From a virus: a stretch of DNA of 38,406 nucleotides. Both the position numbers and the translations under genes were made by a program. The DNA lies in IMG/VR virus record IMGVR_UViG_3300037459_000028, positions 1 to 38,406 of that record; one strand, written 5' to 3'. Position 1 is the first letter of the stretch. Every line of letters starts with the position of its first letter. Below the pieces are notes generated by a model, which was not told where the DNA came from, ran no database searches, and saw nothing but the letters and a program-made list of their open reading frames with translations. Of this stretch, positions 1 to 6,011 are shown piece by piece.

Positions 1-127
1 GCAAGTTAAAATAATGGAAACTCAACTTAGTTACTTCGGTGGGTTGATGGAGAAAATGCAATATATGAGCACATTCTTCGACCCTGACCCTGAGTTTTCA
101 AAGCAGGCAAGAGATATCGTAAGAGGT
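1..127. repeat. Terminal direct repeat, left copy
   Basis: This 127-base segment is identical to the last 127 bases of the window. The repeat lies inside one open reading frame that reads continuously when the ends are merged. The simplest reading is that the sequence is a circular or circularly permuted genome whose assembly overlap was not trimmed, because 127 is a common maximum k-mer length. A true short terminal repeat is less likely, since P22-type terminases package by headful. Confidence 0.95.
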
Positions 128-154
128 AACATTTGCAAATCAATGTCTCTTTGA
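1..154 (+). CDS. Small protein spanning the circle join, 3' part
   Basis: This is the 3' portion of a 55-aa protein that starts at 38266; base 1 is the third base of a GAG codon and the stop is TGA at 152-154. Positions 1-127 repeat the coding sequence at the right end, and only 128-154 add new codons. The product is acidic and Met-rich in its middle, with a DPDPEF segment. I recognise no family. It is the last gene of the small-gene run that ends the rightward operon and is followed by the tRNA region. Confidence 0.7.
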   Translation, partial: QVKIMETQLSYFGGLMEKMQYMSTFFDPDPEFSKQARDIVRGNICKSMSL

Positions 155-200
155 TTAATGGCTAGTAAGTGATACAATGGTTTTGTGGCGTGATAACCAC

Positions 201-230
201 TTGAAAAGTAATGTTTGATAAAGGTATTTA
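201..230 (+). promoter_or_regulatory. Possible promoter before the tRNA genes
   Basis: TTGAAA at 201-206 and TATTTA at 225-230 are separated by 18 bases, a moderate sigma70 match. It would transcribe the tRNA genes and the small genes beyond. No other obvious feature explains 155-312. Confidence 0.3.
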
Positions 231-312
231 TCTGTAACTCTGGTGGGTTTTTCTTATCAGACGTTCGCCCCTTTATCAACAGGGTTACAGCTAAGTATCT
301 TTTTTAGTTTTA

Positions 313-399
313 GAAAGTATCTGCTAGGTTGGCTGGCAAGCGGTTTTGAACGCCGTAGTGACCGAAAGGTTAGTGGTTCGACTCCTCATACTTCCGCCA
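313..399 (+). tRNA. tRNA-Ser (anticodon TGA)
   Basis: The segment folds as a class II tRNA. The acceptor arm pairs 313-319 with the TACTTCC before the discriminator G, with one A-C mismatch. There is a 3-bp D stem TGC/GCA. The anticodon stem GCGGT/GCCGT (340-344 and 352-356) encloses a loop with TGA at 347-349. A long variable arm TGACC-GAAA-GGTTA follows, then a T loop TTCGACT and an encoded CCA end. The T stem has two mispairs, so the gene may be partly degraded or need modification, but the long variable arm and the anticodon both fit serine. Confidence 0.8.
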
Positions 400-410
400 A
401 ACCCTTTAAT

Positions 411-495
411 GGTTGTGTAGACACGTATGGATCGTGTTCGGACTGTAAATCCGATCCGAAAGGCAGCGTAGGTTCGATTCCTGCCACATCCACCA
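411..495 (+). tRNA. tRNA-Tyr (anticodon GTA)
   Basis: The segment starts with GGTTGTG, which pairs with CACATCC before the discriminator A and encoded CCA, with one T-T mismatch. The anticodon stem TCGGA/TCCGA holds loop CTGTAAA with GTA at 445-447. The T arm GTAGG/CCTGC has loop TTCGATT. The variable region is expanded, as expected for bacterial tRNA-Tyr. The D arm is irregular: the best pairing is ACAC/GTGT. The gene lies 11 bases after tRNA-Ser and was probably cotranscribed with it. Confidence 0.85.
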
Positions 496-517
496 AATTT
501 CCTTTCAAGTATCAAGC

Positions 518-615
518 CTGTATATATGAGTGAGTTAGTAAAACGTGGGTTGGATTGTTTGCGGTTCGAAACGCACCTTAGAAACAACAATCACTAGCTC
601 ACTCAATATATACAG
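518..615. other. Large hairpin with nested stems downstream of the tRNAs
   Basis: Bases 518-539 pair with 593-615 in a stem of about 22 bp with a single bulged A. Inside it, GATTGTT at 553-559 pairs with AACAATC at 586-592, and TGCG/CGCA (560-563 and 572-575) closes a loop that contains TTCGAA. No T run follows, so it is not a normal terminator. It could be an RNase III processing site that frees the tRNAs, a structured small RNA, or a DNA-level cruciform. It carries no plausible gene. Confidence 0.75.
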
Positions 616-882
616 ACTTATCACCGATTTAGACCACGATCTATTCCACGAAATTCGATATTCAAAGCTACGAATCAAAAATGCAATTTGCACCACCTAC
701 ACATAAGACAACGTTTAAGGCCGCGTTTCAGCGCAATTAAGGGTCGAGTTTGGGCAGCTCAATGGATTAAAATGCTAGCTGATATCTGGATTATGTATTT
801 GTATTAGAAGTATCGTTAAGGCTCTATCCCTTTAATAACGGTCTTATTGATACTAATGTTTAAAAATAAATAAGGAAAGATT
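616..882. other. Gene-free stretch before the small-gene cluster
   Basis: I see no gene here. The stretch has a weak tRNA D-arm-like segment near 755-780 with no matching T arm, and an inverted repeat AGTATC (809-814) / GATACT (849-854) that could form a leader hairpin before the gene at 883. A ribosome binding site AAGGAAAG precedes that gene. Confidence 0.4.
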
Positions 883-1071
883 ATGAGTAAATTATTTGAT
901 GAAATAGATAAAATAGGTGATGGCGATTGCACTCATGAAAGTGAAGATTTTTCATGTATTGATTTTGGGCCCGAATGTAACGCCTGCATAGCTCGCCATG
1001 CTTACAATGATGCGCATGAAATATTGCGGCAAGCTAAGCGACAGATTGATGATAACAATAAAGAGGAATAA
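883..1071 (+). CDS. Small acidic Cys-containing protein, unknown
   Basis: The product has 62 aa, is acidic, and has four cysteines and several histidines (CTHESEDFSC, then CNAC), which could bind a metal. The ATG is preceded by AAGGAAAGATT. It opens a run of closely spaced genes (883-3391) that share the leader style AAGGAATAACAATG, so they are probably one transcription unit. No family is recognised. Confidence 0.65.
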   Translation: MSKLFDEIDKIGDGDCTHESEDFSCIDFGPECNACIARHAYNDAHEILRQAKRQIDDNNKEE

Positions 1072-1073
1072 CA

Positions 1074-1463
1074 ATGACTGATTTAAAGCCAAAAGTTTAT
1101 ACGACAACAGTTCCGTTATATGGCCTTGACATTAGATACAGCGGAAATCTAGTTGCGTTATTTGATTTATTTGACCATGAACACCGAGATCCCGAAAGTA
1201 TTGGCGGCGCTGTTATATGGGCGGATGGTCGAAACGATTTAGGCATATGGATTCCACAAGAAAATCATACAATTGAAATTCCAGTATTGGCGCATGAATC
1301 ATTTCACGCGGCCATGAGGATAGGTGATGTAGTGGGGCTTGAGCCAACAATGACAGCTAACGAAGAAATAGCTTACTTAATAACGTGGATAACTGGATGG
1401 GTGCTTGATTGCGTTCGTGCAGACAAAAAGCGTTACGATAAATTAATAATAAATAAGGAATAA
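1074..1463 (+). CDS. Zincin-like putative metallopeptidase
   Basis: The 129-aa protein contains the zincin zinc-binding motif HESFH (His74, Glu75, His78) in a predicted helix. About 19 residues later an acidic ANEEIAYL stretch could supply the third ligand, as in minimal gluzincin-type proteases. Many phages encode short proteins with this arrangement, and their substrates are unknown. There is no signal peptide or membrane segment, so it should act in the cytoplasm. The start follows AGAGGAATAACA two bases after the previous stop. A catalytic role is inference; it could be a non-catalytic zinc protein. Confidence 0.6.
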   Translation: MTDLKPKVYTTTVPLYGLDIRYSGNLVALFDLFDHEHRDPESIGGAVIWADGRNDLGIWIPQENHTIEIPVLAHESFHAAMRIGDVVGLEPTMTANEEIAYLITWITGWVLDCVRADKKRYDKLIINKE

Positions 1464-1465
1464 CA

Positions 1466-1726
1466 ATGAGCAACGTAATAAAAGCTGACTTTGGCAATAG
1501 CGAAGACAAGTCAGGTTACTTAATCGATGGCAGGGATAAAAGCGTTGGCGGCGTTTACAATGGAGGTATTGCAGGCATGAAGCTAGAAGATGGTAGCGTG
1601 GTGGTCGGCACAAGATCCGAAGGATGTATAGTTCAGCCGACATTTATTAACATGAAAGAGATGAACGAATTTTGTTTGATGTGGTTATTGGTATTTGACC
1701 AAAGCGTAATCAAAGAAGACTTATAA
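1466..1726 (+). CDS. Hypothetical protein
   Basis: The 86-aa protein starts at an ATG preceded by AATAAGGAATAACA, two bases after the previous stop. It is Gly-rich in the middle and has a hydrophobic C-terminal patch (CLMWLLVF). It sits between the zincin-like gene and the 390-aa gene. I recognise no family. Confidence 0.6.
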   Translation: MSNVIKADFGNSEDKSGYLIDGRDKSVGGVYNGGIAGMKLEDGSVVVGTRSEGCIVQPTFINMKEMNEFCLMWLLVFDQSVIKEDL

Positions 1727-1759
1727 AATCCAACACAAATAAAACAAAAGGTAACTAAC

Positions 1760-2932
1760 ATGACATTTATATTAGAGAATACGAAAGACGCGACGCATTT
1801 TGGATGGAAAGGCGCTCATTCCTGGTTTTATACATTCCTTGAGCGTGAATACATTTACCTTTGTAGCGACGGCACTGAAGCGCGTAACGATTATCCCACT
1901 TGCGCTCAGGGCACTATCGAGCTATCCCGCCCATACAACGAAACCCGCGACTACTGGACAACTAACGGTTTAACACAATACGCACAGCCACAAGATAACG
2001 AAATGAACACAGAAAATTTAGTGCCGGCGTGGTTTAGCCGTCAAACAACAGAGTTTGTGATTGATGATTTATTGTGGGACGATCTCGGAAAGATGCAGTT
2101 TAAGGTTAATAGCATCGGGCATTGCATGAATATGAATTGCTCAGCGCAAGATTTACTTACCGATTGGTCACACCTTTATGTAATCTCATTCGCAGACCGC
2201 CCAAACACCGGAACTCAGCCAGTGGGTGATGATGTGGTTGTTGAGATGAGTGGTGAATTAGGTCCTTGGCTTCCTTTAACCGCTAAAGGCATAGGGTGGA
2301 AGATCGCCCCTGACCGTGTGTCATGGACACCTCATTATTATGCCATGCTAAAACAATACCAAGCAGAGCAAGCATTACAAACCTTAAATGAAGGCGATGT
2401 TATTATGGTTAACTCACGCGATGAGCTTCCTGGCGCCGTCATAGCTAAAGCTAAAGAATATCACATAGCATTACAGGTCGAAGCGTTGGGGGTGGCATTA
2501 GGTCAAGACCTACCAAGGCCACACATTATGAATATAACAACGGCAGACGGCGCTGAACTTGAAAGGCAAGGTGATGGAACTTATTTATGTACCAAGGGCT
2601 CGGTAGAAACCCCAGCATTCACACAGGCAATGCATGATGCTGGAATTAAGCCGCCGATTGGTAGTGATGTTGAGTTGTTTTATGATGGCGAGGCGCAAGG
2701 TGTTGCTACTGCCTTGTACATTGGAGAACGTTCTATATTCCTAAATCATTCCCACGGAGGCGAGCAGACCGCTAGAACTGAAAGATATTCATTTAAACCA
2801 ATCCAGACAGCCGAAGACAAGTTGCGCGATGCTTTGGCTATTGAGCTTGAAGCATTCAGCAATGAAACGGGCTCTCATGAGTATGATGCAAACATTCTCA
2901 TGTCTAAGTTTACAATTCAATTAAAGGGGTAA
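1760..2932 (+). CDS. Hypothetical 390-aa phage protein
   Basis: The ATG follows AAAAGGTAACTAAC. The first 120 residues are rich in aromatic residues. The C-terminal third, from about residue 300, reads like a small beta-barrel module (IGSDVELFYDG, then GVATALYIGE) followed by FKPIQTAEDKLRD. A module of this kind is common at the C-terminus of uncharacterised phage proteins, where a PIR/PIQT-x-ED segment precedes the end. It has no membrane segment or known catalytic motif. It is the largest gene of the accessory run before the packaging genes. Function is unknown. Confidence 0.65.
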   Translation: MTFILENTKDATHFGWKGAHSWFYTFLEREYIYLCSDGTEARNDYPTCAQGTIELSRPYNETRDYWTTNGLTQYAQPQDNEMNTENLVPAWFSRQTTEFVIDDLLWDDLGKMQFKVNSIGHCMNMNCSAQDLLTDWSHLYVISFADRPNTGTQPVGDDVVVEMSGELGPWLPLTAKGIGWKIAPDRVSWTPHYYAMLKQYQAEQALQTLNEGDVIMVNSRDELPGAVIAKAKEYHIALQVEALGVALGQDLPRPHIMNITTADGAELERQGDGTYLCTKGSVETPAFTQAMHDAGIKPPIGSDVELFYDGEAQGVATALYIGERSIFLNHSHGGEQTARTERYSFKPIQTAEDKLRDALAIELEAFSNETGSHEYDANILMSKFTIQLKG

Positions 2933-3160
2933 ATGATGACCGATGAAATGAAATTGCTACGAGCTTTTATTAATGCTAGCGGGTATGAGATTGAAGAAGA
3001 TGTAAAAATTAAAACCCACGAAATTAACTATATGCAGCTGCACGGCATGACGCAGGAAGATAAAAACAAATGGACAAGTGGCAGTTCCGGCGGGATGGTG
3101 AGTAGAAAAGTCAGAACAGTGGATTACAAAGTAACAAAGAAAGAAGATAGCGACAATTAA
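2933..3160 (+). CDS. Hypothetical protein, paralogue of the gene at 8316-8600
   Basis: The 75-aa protein starts right after the previous stop, with AAGGGG as ribosome binding site. Its N-terminus (MTDEMKLLRAFINASGYEIE) and a YKVTKK segment near the end match the protein encoded on the opposite strand at 8316-8600. The two genes are therefore diverged copies of one family. The N-terminal part looks like an amphipathic helix. Function is unknown. Confidence 0.65.
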   Translation: MMTDEMKLLRAFINASGYEIEEDVKIKTHEINYMQLHGMTQEDKNKWTSGSSGGMVSRKVRTVDYKVTKKEDSDN

Positions 3161-3199
3161 ATAGGTTTGCGTCACCTTTGACGGCGCGAGGAAAATAAA

Positions 3200-3391
3200 A
3201 TGCAACCACATCAACAACGAGTAGTGACAGAGCTTAATGATTTAGCAGTTAAAACAGCCGCGCTAATTGATTTTATGCACGGTGATATTTACGCAGCGTT
3301 ACCGGCAGTTGAGCAAGGATTATTAATGGTTCAGTTAGTCGCTATGCAGAATTACGAGTCGGCACTAAACCGGCGGATTGAATTGTTTTAA
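3200..3391 (+). CDS. Conserved small phage protein (PHQQRV type), unknown function
   Basis: The 63-aa helical protein opens with MQPHQQRVV and ends in a MQNYESALNRRIELF helix. This pattern (PHQQRV, a Leu-rich helix, then an M-x-x-Y helix ending in RI-x-x-F) is familiar from small proteins of many gammaproteobacterial phages, and none has a known role that I can name. The start has CGAGGAAAATAAA upstream. A terminator follows at 3415. Confidence 0.65.
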   Translation: MQPHQQRVVTELNDLAVKTAALIDFMHGDIYAALPAVEQGLLMVQLVAMQNYESALNRRIELF

Positions 3392-3414
3392 TCTATCCGA
3401 TAAACAATAAACAA

Positions 3415-3442
3415 TAAAAAATCGCCTTAACTGGCGTTTTTT
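3415..3442 (+). terminator. Rho-independent terminator before the packaging genes
   Basis: A CGCC-TTAACT-GGCG stem is flanked by an A run upstream and six Ts at 3437-3442. It would end the 883-3391 transcript and, by symmetry, partly work in both directions. Confidence 0.75.
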
Positions 3443-3459
3443 CGTATCTATCAACCGTG

Positions 3460-3468
3460 TGTTACAAT
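3460..3468 (+). promoter_or_regulatory. Possible extended -10 promoter for the HNH/terminase genes
   Basis: TGTTACAAT contains TACAAT at 3463-3468 with an extended -10 TGn. No good -35 box is seen. It lies between the terminator at 3415 and the HNH start at 3490, where a new transcript would be expected. Confidence 0.3.
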
Positions 3469-3489
3469 AATGATTTACCGGAGAATGTC

Positions 3490-3924
3490 ATGCCTATCAT
3501 TGTAAATAAGAATAAAGAATACATTCTTGACAACTCCAAGGTTGTAGGTGAGTGTTGGGTATGGCAATCTAAACCTCATAAGTCTGGGTATGCTGCCGTT
3601 GTATGTGAAGAGAACTATGCCCACAGGCTAAGTTACAGGCTGCATAAAGGGGAGATACCATCTAATAAGTTTGTATGCCATACCTGCGATAACAGAATGT
3701 GTGTAAATCCAGATCACCTATGGTTAGGCACTCAATTAGAAAATATGATTGATGCTGCAAAAAAAGATAGAATGAGAACCAAACTAACTATTGAGGAGGT
3801 TCACGAAATAAGGGAGCTTCTATTTACTGAAATTTATAGCCAAGCAGAAATAGCTCGATGTTACAATATAAACCCATCAAACGTAAGTAGGATTAACAGC
3901 AATGAAAGGCGTAATCACGTCTAG
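3490..3924 (+). CDS. HNH endonuclease (HNH_3 type) with C-terminal HTH
   Basis: The 144-aa protein has the HNH_3 core: HRLSYRLHKGEIP, then VCHTCDNRMCVNPDHLWLGT (likely His45, His64, Asn73 and His76). The C-terminal part (LTIEEVHEIRELL, then SQAEIARCYNINPSNVSRI) reads as a helix-turn-helix that would choose the DNA target. The start at 3490 is chosen because CCGGAGAATGTC precedes it; the frame stays open upstream without a ribosome binding site. Genes of this kind beside a terminase are either homing endonucleases or helpers in packaging cleavage. The HTH tail and lone position favour homing. Confidence 0.85.
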   Translation: MPIIVNKNKEYILDNSKVVGECWVWQSKPHKSGYAAVVCEENYAHRLSYRLHKGEIPSNKFVCHTCDNRMCVNPDHLWLGTQLENMIDAAKKDRMRTKLTIEEVHEIRELLFTEIYSQAEIARCYNINPSNVSRINSNERRNHV

Positions 3925-3936
3925 GAGGATAGTCAC

Positions 3937-4041
3937 ATCCCTAAGCACACAAAATCAGAACGAGTAAAAAACATAGCAAACAAACGAAGAGCAGAAGCCA
4001 GGAAGATTGCAAGAAAGCCCAAACCAAAGACTAAGAAATAG
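3937..4041 (+). CDS. Tiny basic protein with strong RBS but non-canonical ATC start
   Basis: A perfect Shine-Dalgarno AGGAGG (3924-3929) overlaps the HNH stop and is followed, seven bases on, by ATC at 3937. An open frame of 34 codons runs from it to TAG at 4039-4041. The product would be very basic, rich in Lys and Arg, like many tiny phage DNA- or RNA-binding peptides. There is no ATG, GTG or TTG in frame. Either ATC initiates at low level or a former ATG was lost, in which case this is a fresh pseudogene. Confidence 0.45.
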   Translation: MPKHTKSERVKNIANKRRAEARKIARKPKPKTKK

Positions 4042-4059
4042 ATTGCCGGGGGCATCAAT

Positions 4060-4485
4060 ATGACCAAGCCTAAACTGACAGCAAAGCAACAAAGGTTCTG
4101 TGAGGAGTATTTGATAGATTTGAATGCTACTCAAGCGGCAATCAGGGCGGGCTATTCAGAGAAAACAGCAAGACAAACAAGCGCTGAGAACATGACAAAA
4201 CCTGTCATCGCTGAATTTATAGCTGAATTAAAGGCTATACGCAGCGACGAGGTGCGCATAGACGCCGCATGGGTACTCAAAAACGCTAAACGCGTCTTTG
4301 ATAGGTGCATGCAAGATGAGCCTGTTATGGTACAAGGGGAGCCTACTGGAGAATACAGGTTTGAACAGTCAGGAGCTAACAAGGCTTTAGAGATTATTGG
4401 CAAGCATGTTGACGTTCAGGCGTACAGTGAAAAGCAAGTCATTGTTGAAATGTCTCACGAACAATGGCTGGACTCACTCAAATGA
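4060..4485 (+). CDS. Terminase small subunit
   Basis: The 141-aa protein starts with LTAKQQRFCEEYLIDLNATQ followed by AAIRAGYSEKTARQ, the signature N-terminus of the Terminase_2 family (XtmA-like small terminases). There an HTH recognises the packaging site on concatemeric DNA. The C-terminal helix would form the oligomeric ring and bind the large subunit. It precedes the large subunit and overlaps it by four bases (ATGA), which suggests coupled translation. It fills the place of P22 gene 3, though that small terminase has a different sequence family. Confidence 0.92.
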   Translation: MTKPKLTAKQQRFCEEYLIDLNATQAAIRAGYSEKTARQTSAENMTKPVIAEFIAELKAIRSDEVRIDAAWVLKNAKRVFDRCMQDEPVMVQGEPTGEYRFEQSGANKALEIIGKHVDVQAYSEKQVIVEMSHEQWLDSLK

Positions 4486-6008
4486 ACGACATGGAAACTA
4501 GGCAGCGCCTCAAAGATGACTTCCACTTTTACGCTCGCAACTGCCTTAGCATAAGAACAAAAGGCAAAGGGCTGCAAAAGTTAGTACTGAACGACGCTCA
4601 AGAGTATATTCATAAGCGACTAGAAGAGCAGCGATCAAAGACCGGTAAAATAAGAGCAATTTTATTAAAGGGGCGTCAACAAGGCGCTTCAACTTATGTT
4701 GAGGGTCGATTCATTTGGCGAACCACTCACGAAAAAGGCGTTAGGGCATTTATACTTACTCACGACGGCGAGTCAACTAACGCGCTGTTTGAGATGACTG
4801 AGCGTTATTACGACAGCCTCCCTTCATTTGTTAAGCCAACCACCAGCGCGGCCAACGCCAAAGAGCTTCACTTTGATAAGCTCGACTCAGGCTATAAAAT
4901 TGGCACCGCAGGAAATAAGGCGGTAGGTCGAGGCCAAACAATCCAATACTTTCACGGCTCAGAGGTTGCGTTCTGGATGAATGCTAGCGAGCATACCAAA
5001 GGTATCATGCAGGCCGTACCCGATGCGGATGGAACAGAGGTGATATGGGAGTCAACTGCTAATGGCGTGGGTAACTTCTTTCATGAACAATGGAAGTTAG
5101 CAGAAAAGGGCTTGTCAGAATTTCAAGCTATCTTTGTTCCCTGGTATTGGCAATCTGAGTATAGAAAGATTACACCAGATGATTTCAGGCCGACGATGGA
5201 CGAGCAGGAATTAAAAGATCATTATGATATAGATAATCAACAAGTGTTCTGGCGCAGAATGAAGGTAGCTGAGCTAACTACTGACGGCGTTGATGGCATA
5301 AAGGCATTCAAGCAAGAATACCCAATGAACGCGGCAGAGGCGTTTCAAGTTTCTGGTGGTGACGGGTTGATAAACGCAGACCAATGTATGACAGCGAGGG
5401 GTAATACAGCTAACGGCAGTGGCCCGCTAATTGTCGGAGTTGACCCCTCAAGAGGCGGCGATAGGTTTGCCACTATAAAGCGCCAAGGTCGCAAGATGTA
5501 TGATATGCAATCATTTAAAGGTGAGCAATGTAATTCACTAGGTAAGAATGTTGCTATCTGTATTGAGCTACTGGACACTATTGACGCTGATGCAGGTAAA
5601 GTTCCTGACATGATGTTTATTGATGCCGGTGGCGGAGTTGACATTGTTGATAGGCTTCACGAGTTGGGTTATAAAAGTAGAGTAAAAGCGGTATACTTTG
5701 GATCATCCCCATTAAAGCCCAAGAAATACAAAAATAAGCGTAATGAGATGTGGGGCGAGATGGCCGACTGGCTTGTTGATGAAAGCTTACCAGCGGATAT
5801 ACCGGACGACGATGAATTACAGGCTGATTTGTGCGCCTCACCATACGATAGAGATTCAAATGATCGCCGAGTATTGTGGTCGAAAGATAAGATAAAATCA
5901 AAGTATGGCTTCAGTCCTGATTACGGGGATGCTGGGGCCTTAACGTTTACAGAGCCTGTAAATTTAAATAAAGTTACTAAACTGAAATTCAATTCCATTT
6001 GTAGGTAA
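4482..6008 (+). CDS. Terminase large subunit (packaging ATPase/nuclease)
   Basis: The 508-aa protein has a Walker A-like P loop KGRQQGAS (about residues 63-70), a Walker B-type strand near residue 160 (QYFHGSEVAFW) and a C-terminal RNase H-like nuclease. The likely nuclease acids lie in IVGVDPSRGGDR, in MMFIDAGGGVD and near the C-terminal DAGALTF. It powers headful packaging through the portal and cuts the DNA, as P22 gp2 does. The start at 4482 is chosen because it overlaps the small-subunit stop as ATGA; an in-frame ATG lies at 4464 with no ribosome binding site. Confidence 0.93.
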   Translation: MNDMETRQRLKDDFHFYARNCLSIRTKGKGLQKLVLNDAQEYIHKRLEEQRSKTGKIRAILLKGRQQGASTYVEGRFIWRTTHEKGVRAFILTHDGESTNALFEMTERYYDSLPSFVKPTTSAANAKELHFDKLDSGYKIGTAGNKAVGRGQTIQYFHGSEVAFWMNASEHTKGIMQAVPDADGTEVIWESTANGVGNFFHEQWKLAEKGLSEFQAIFVPWYWQSEYRKITPDDFRPTMDEQELKDHYDIDNQQVFWRRMKVAELTTDGVDGIKAFKQEYPMNAAEAFQVSGGDGLINADQCMTARGNTANGSGPLIVGVDPSRGGDRFATIKRQGRKMYDMQSFKGEQCNSLGKNVAICIELLDTIDADAGKVPDMMFIDAGGGVDIVDRLHELGYKSRVKAVYFGSSPLKPKKYKNKRNEMWGEMADWLVDESLPADIPDDDELQADLCASPYDRDSNDRRVLWSKDKIKSKYGFSPDYGDAGALTFTEPVNLNKVTKLKFNSICR

Positions 6009-6011
6009 ATT

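Noticed and set aside
518-615. Attachment site or rho-independent terminator at the large hairpin
   Set aside because: No integrase gene is present and no T run follows the stem.
740-835. Possible third tRNA (AGCTCAATGGAT-like D arm)
   Set aside because: No matching acceptor pair, anticodon stem or T arm can be formed; at best a decayed remnant.
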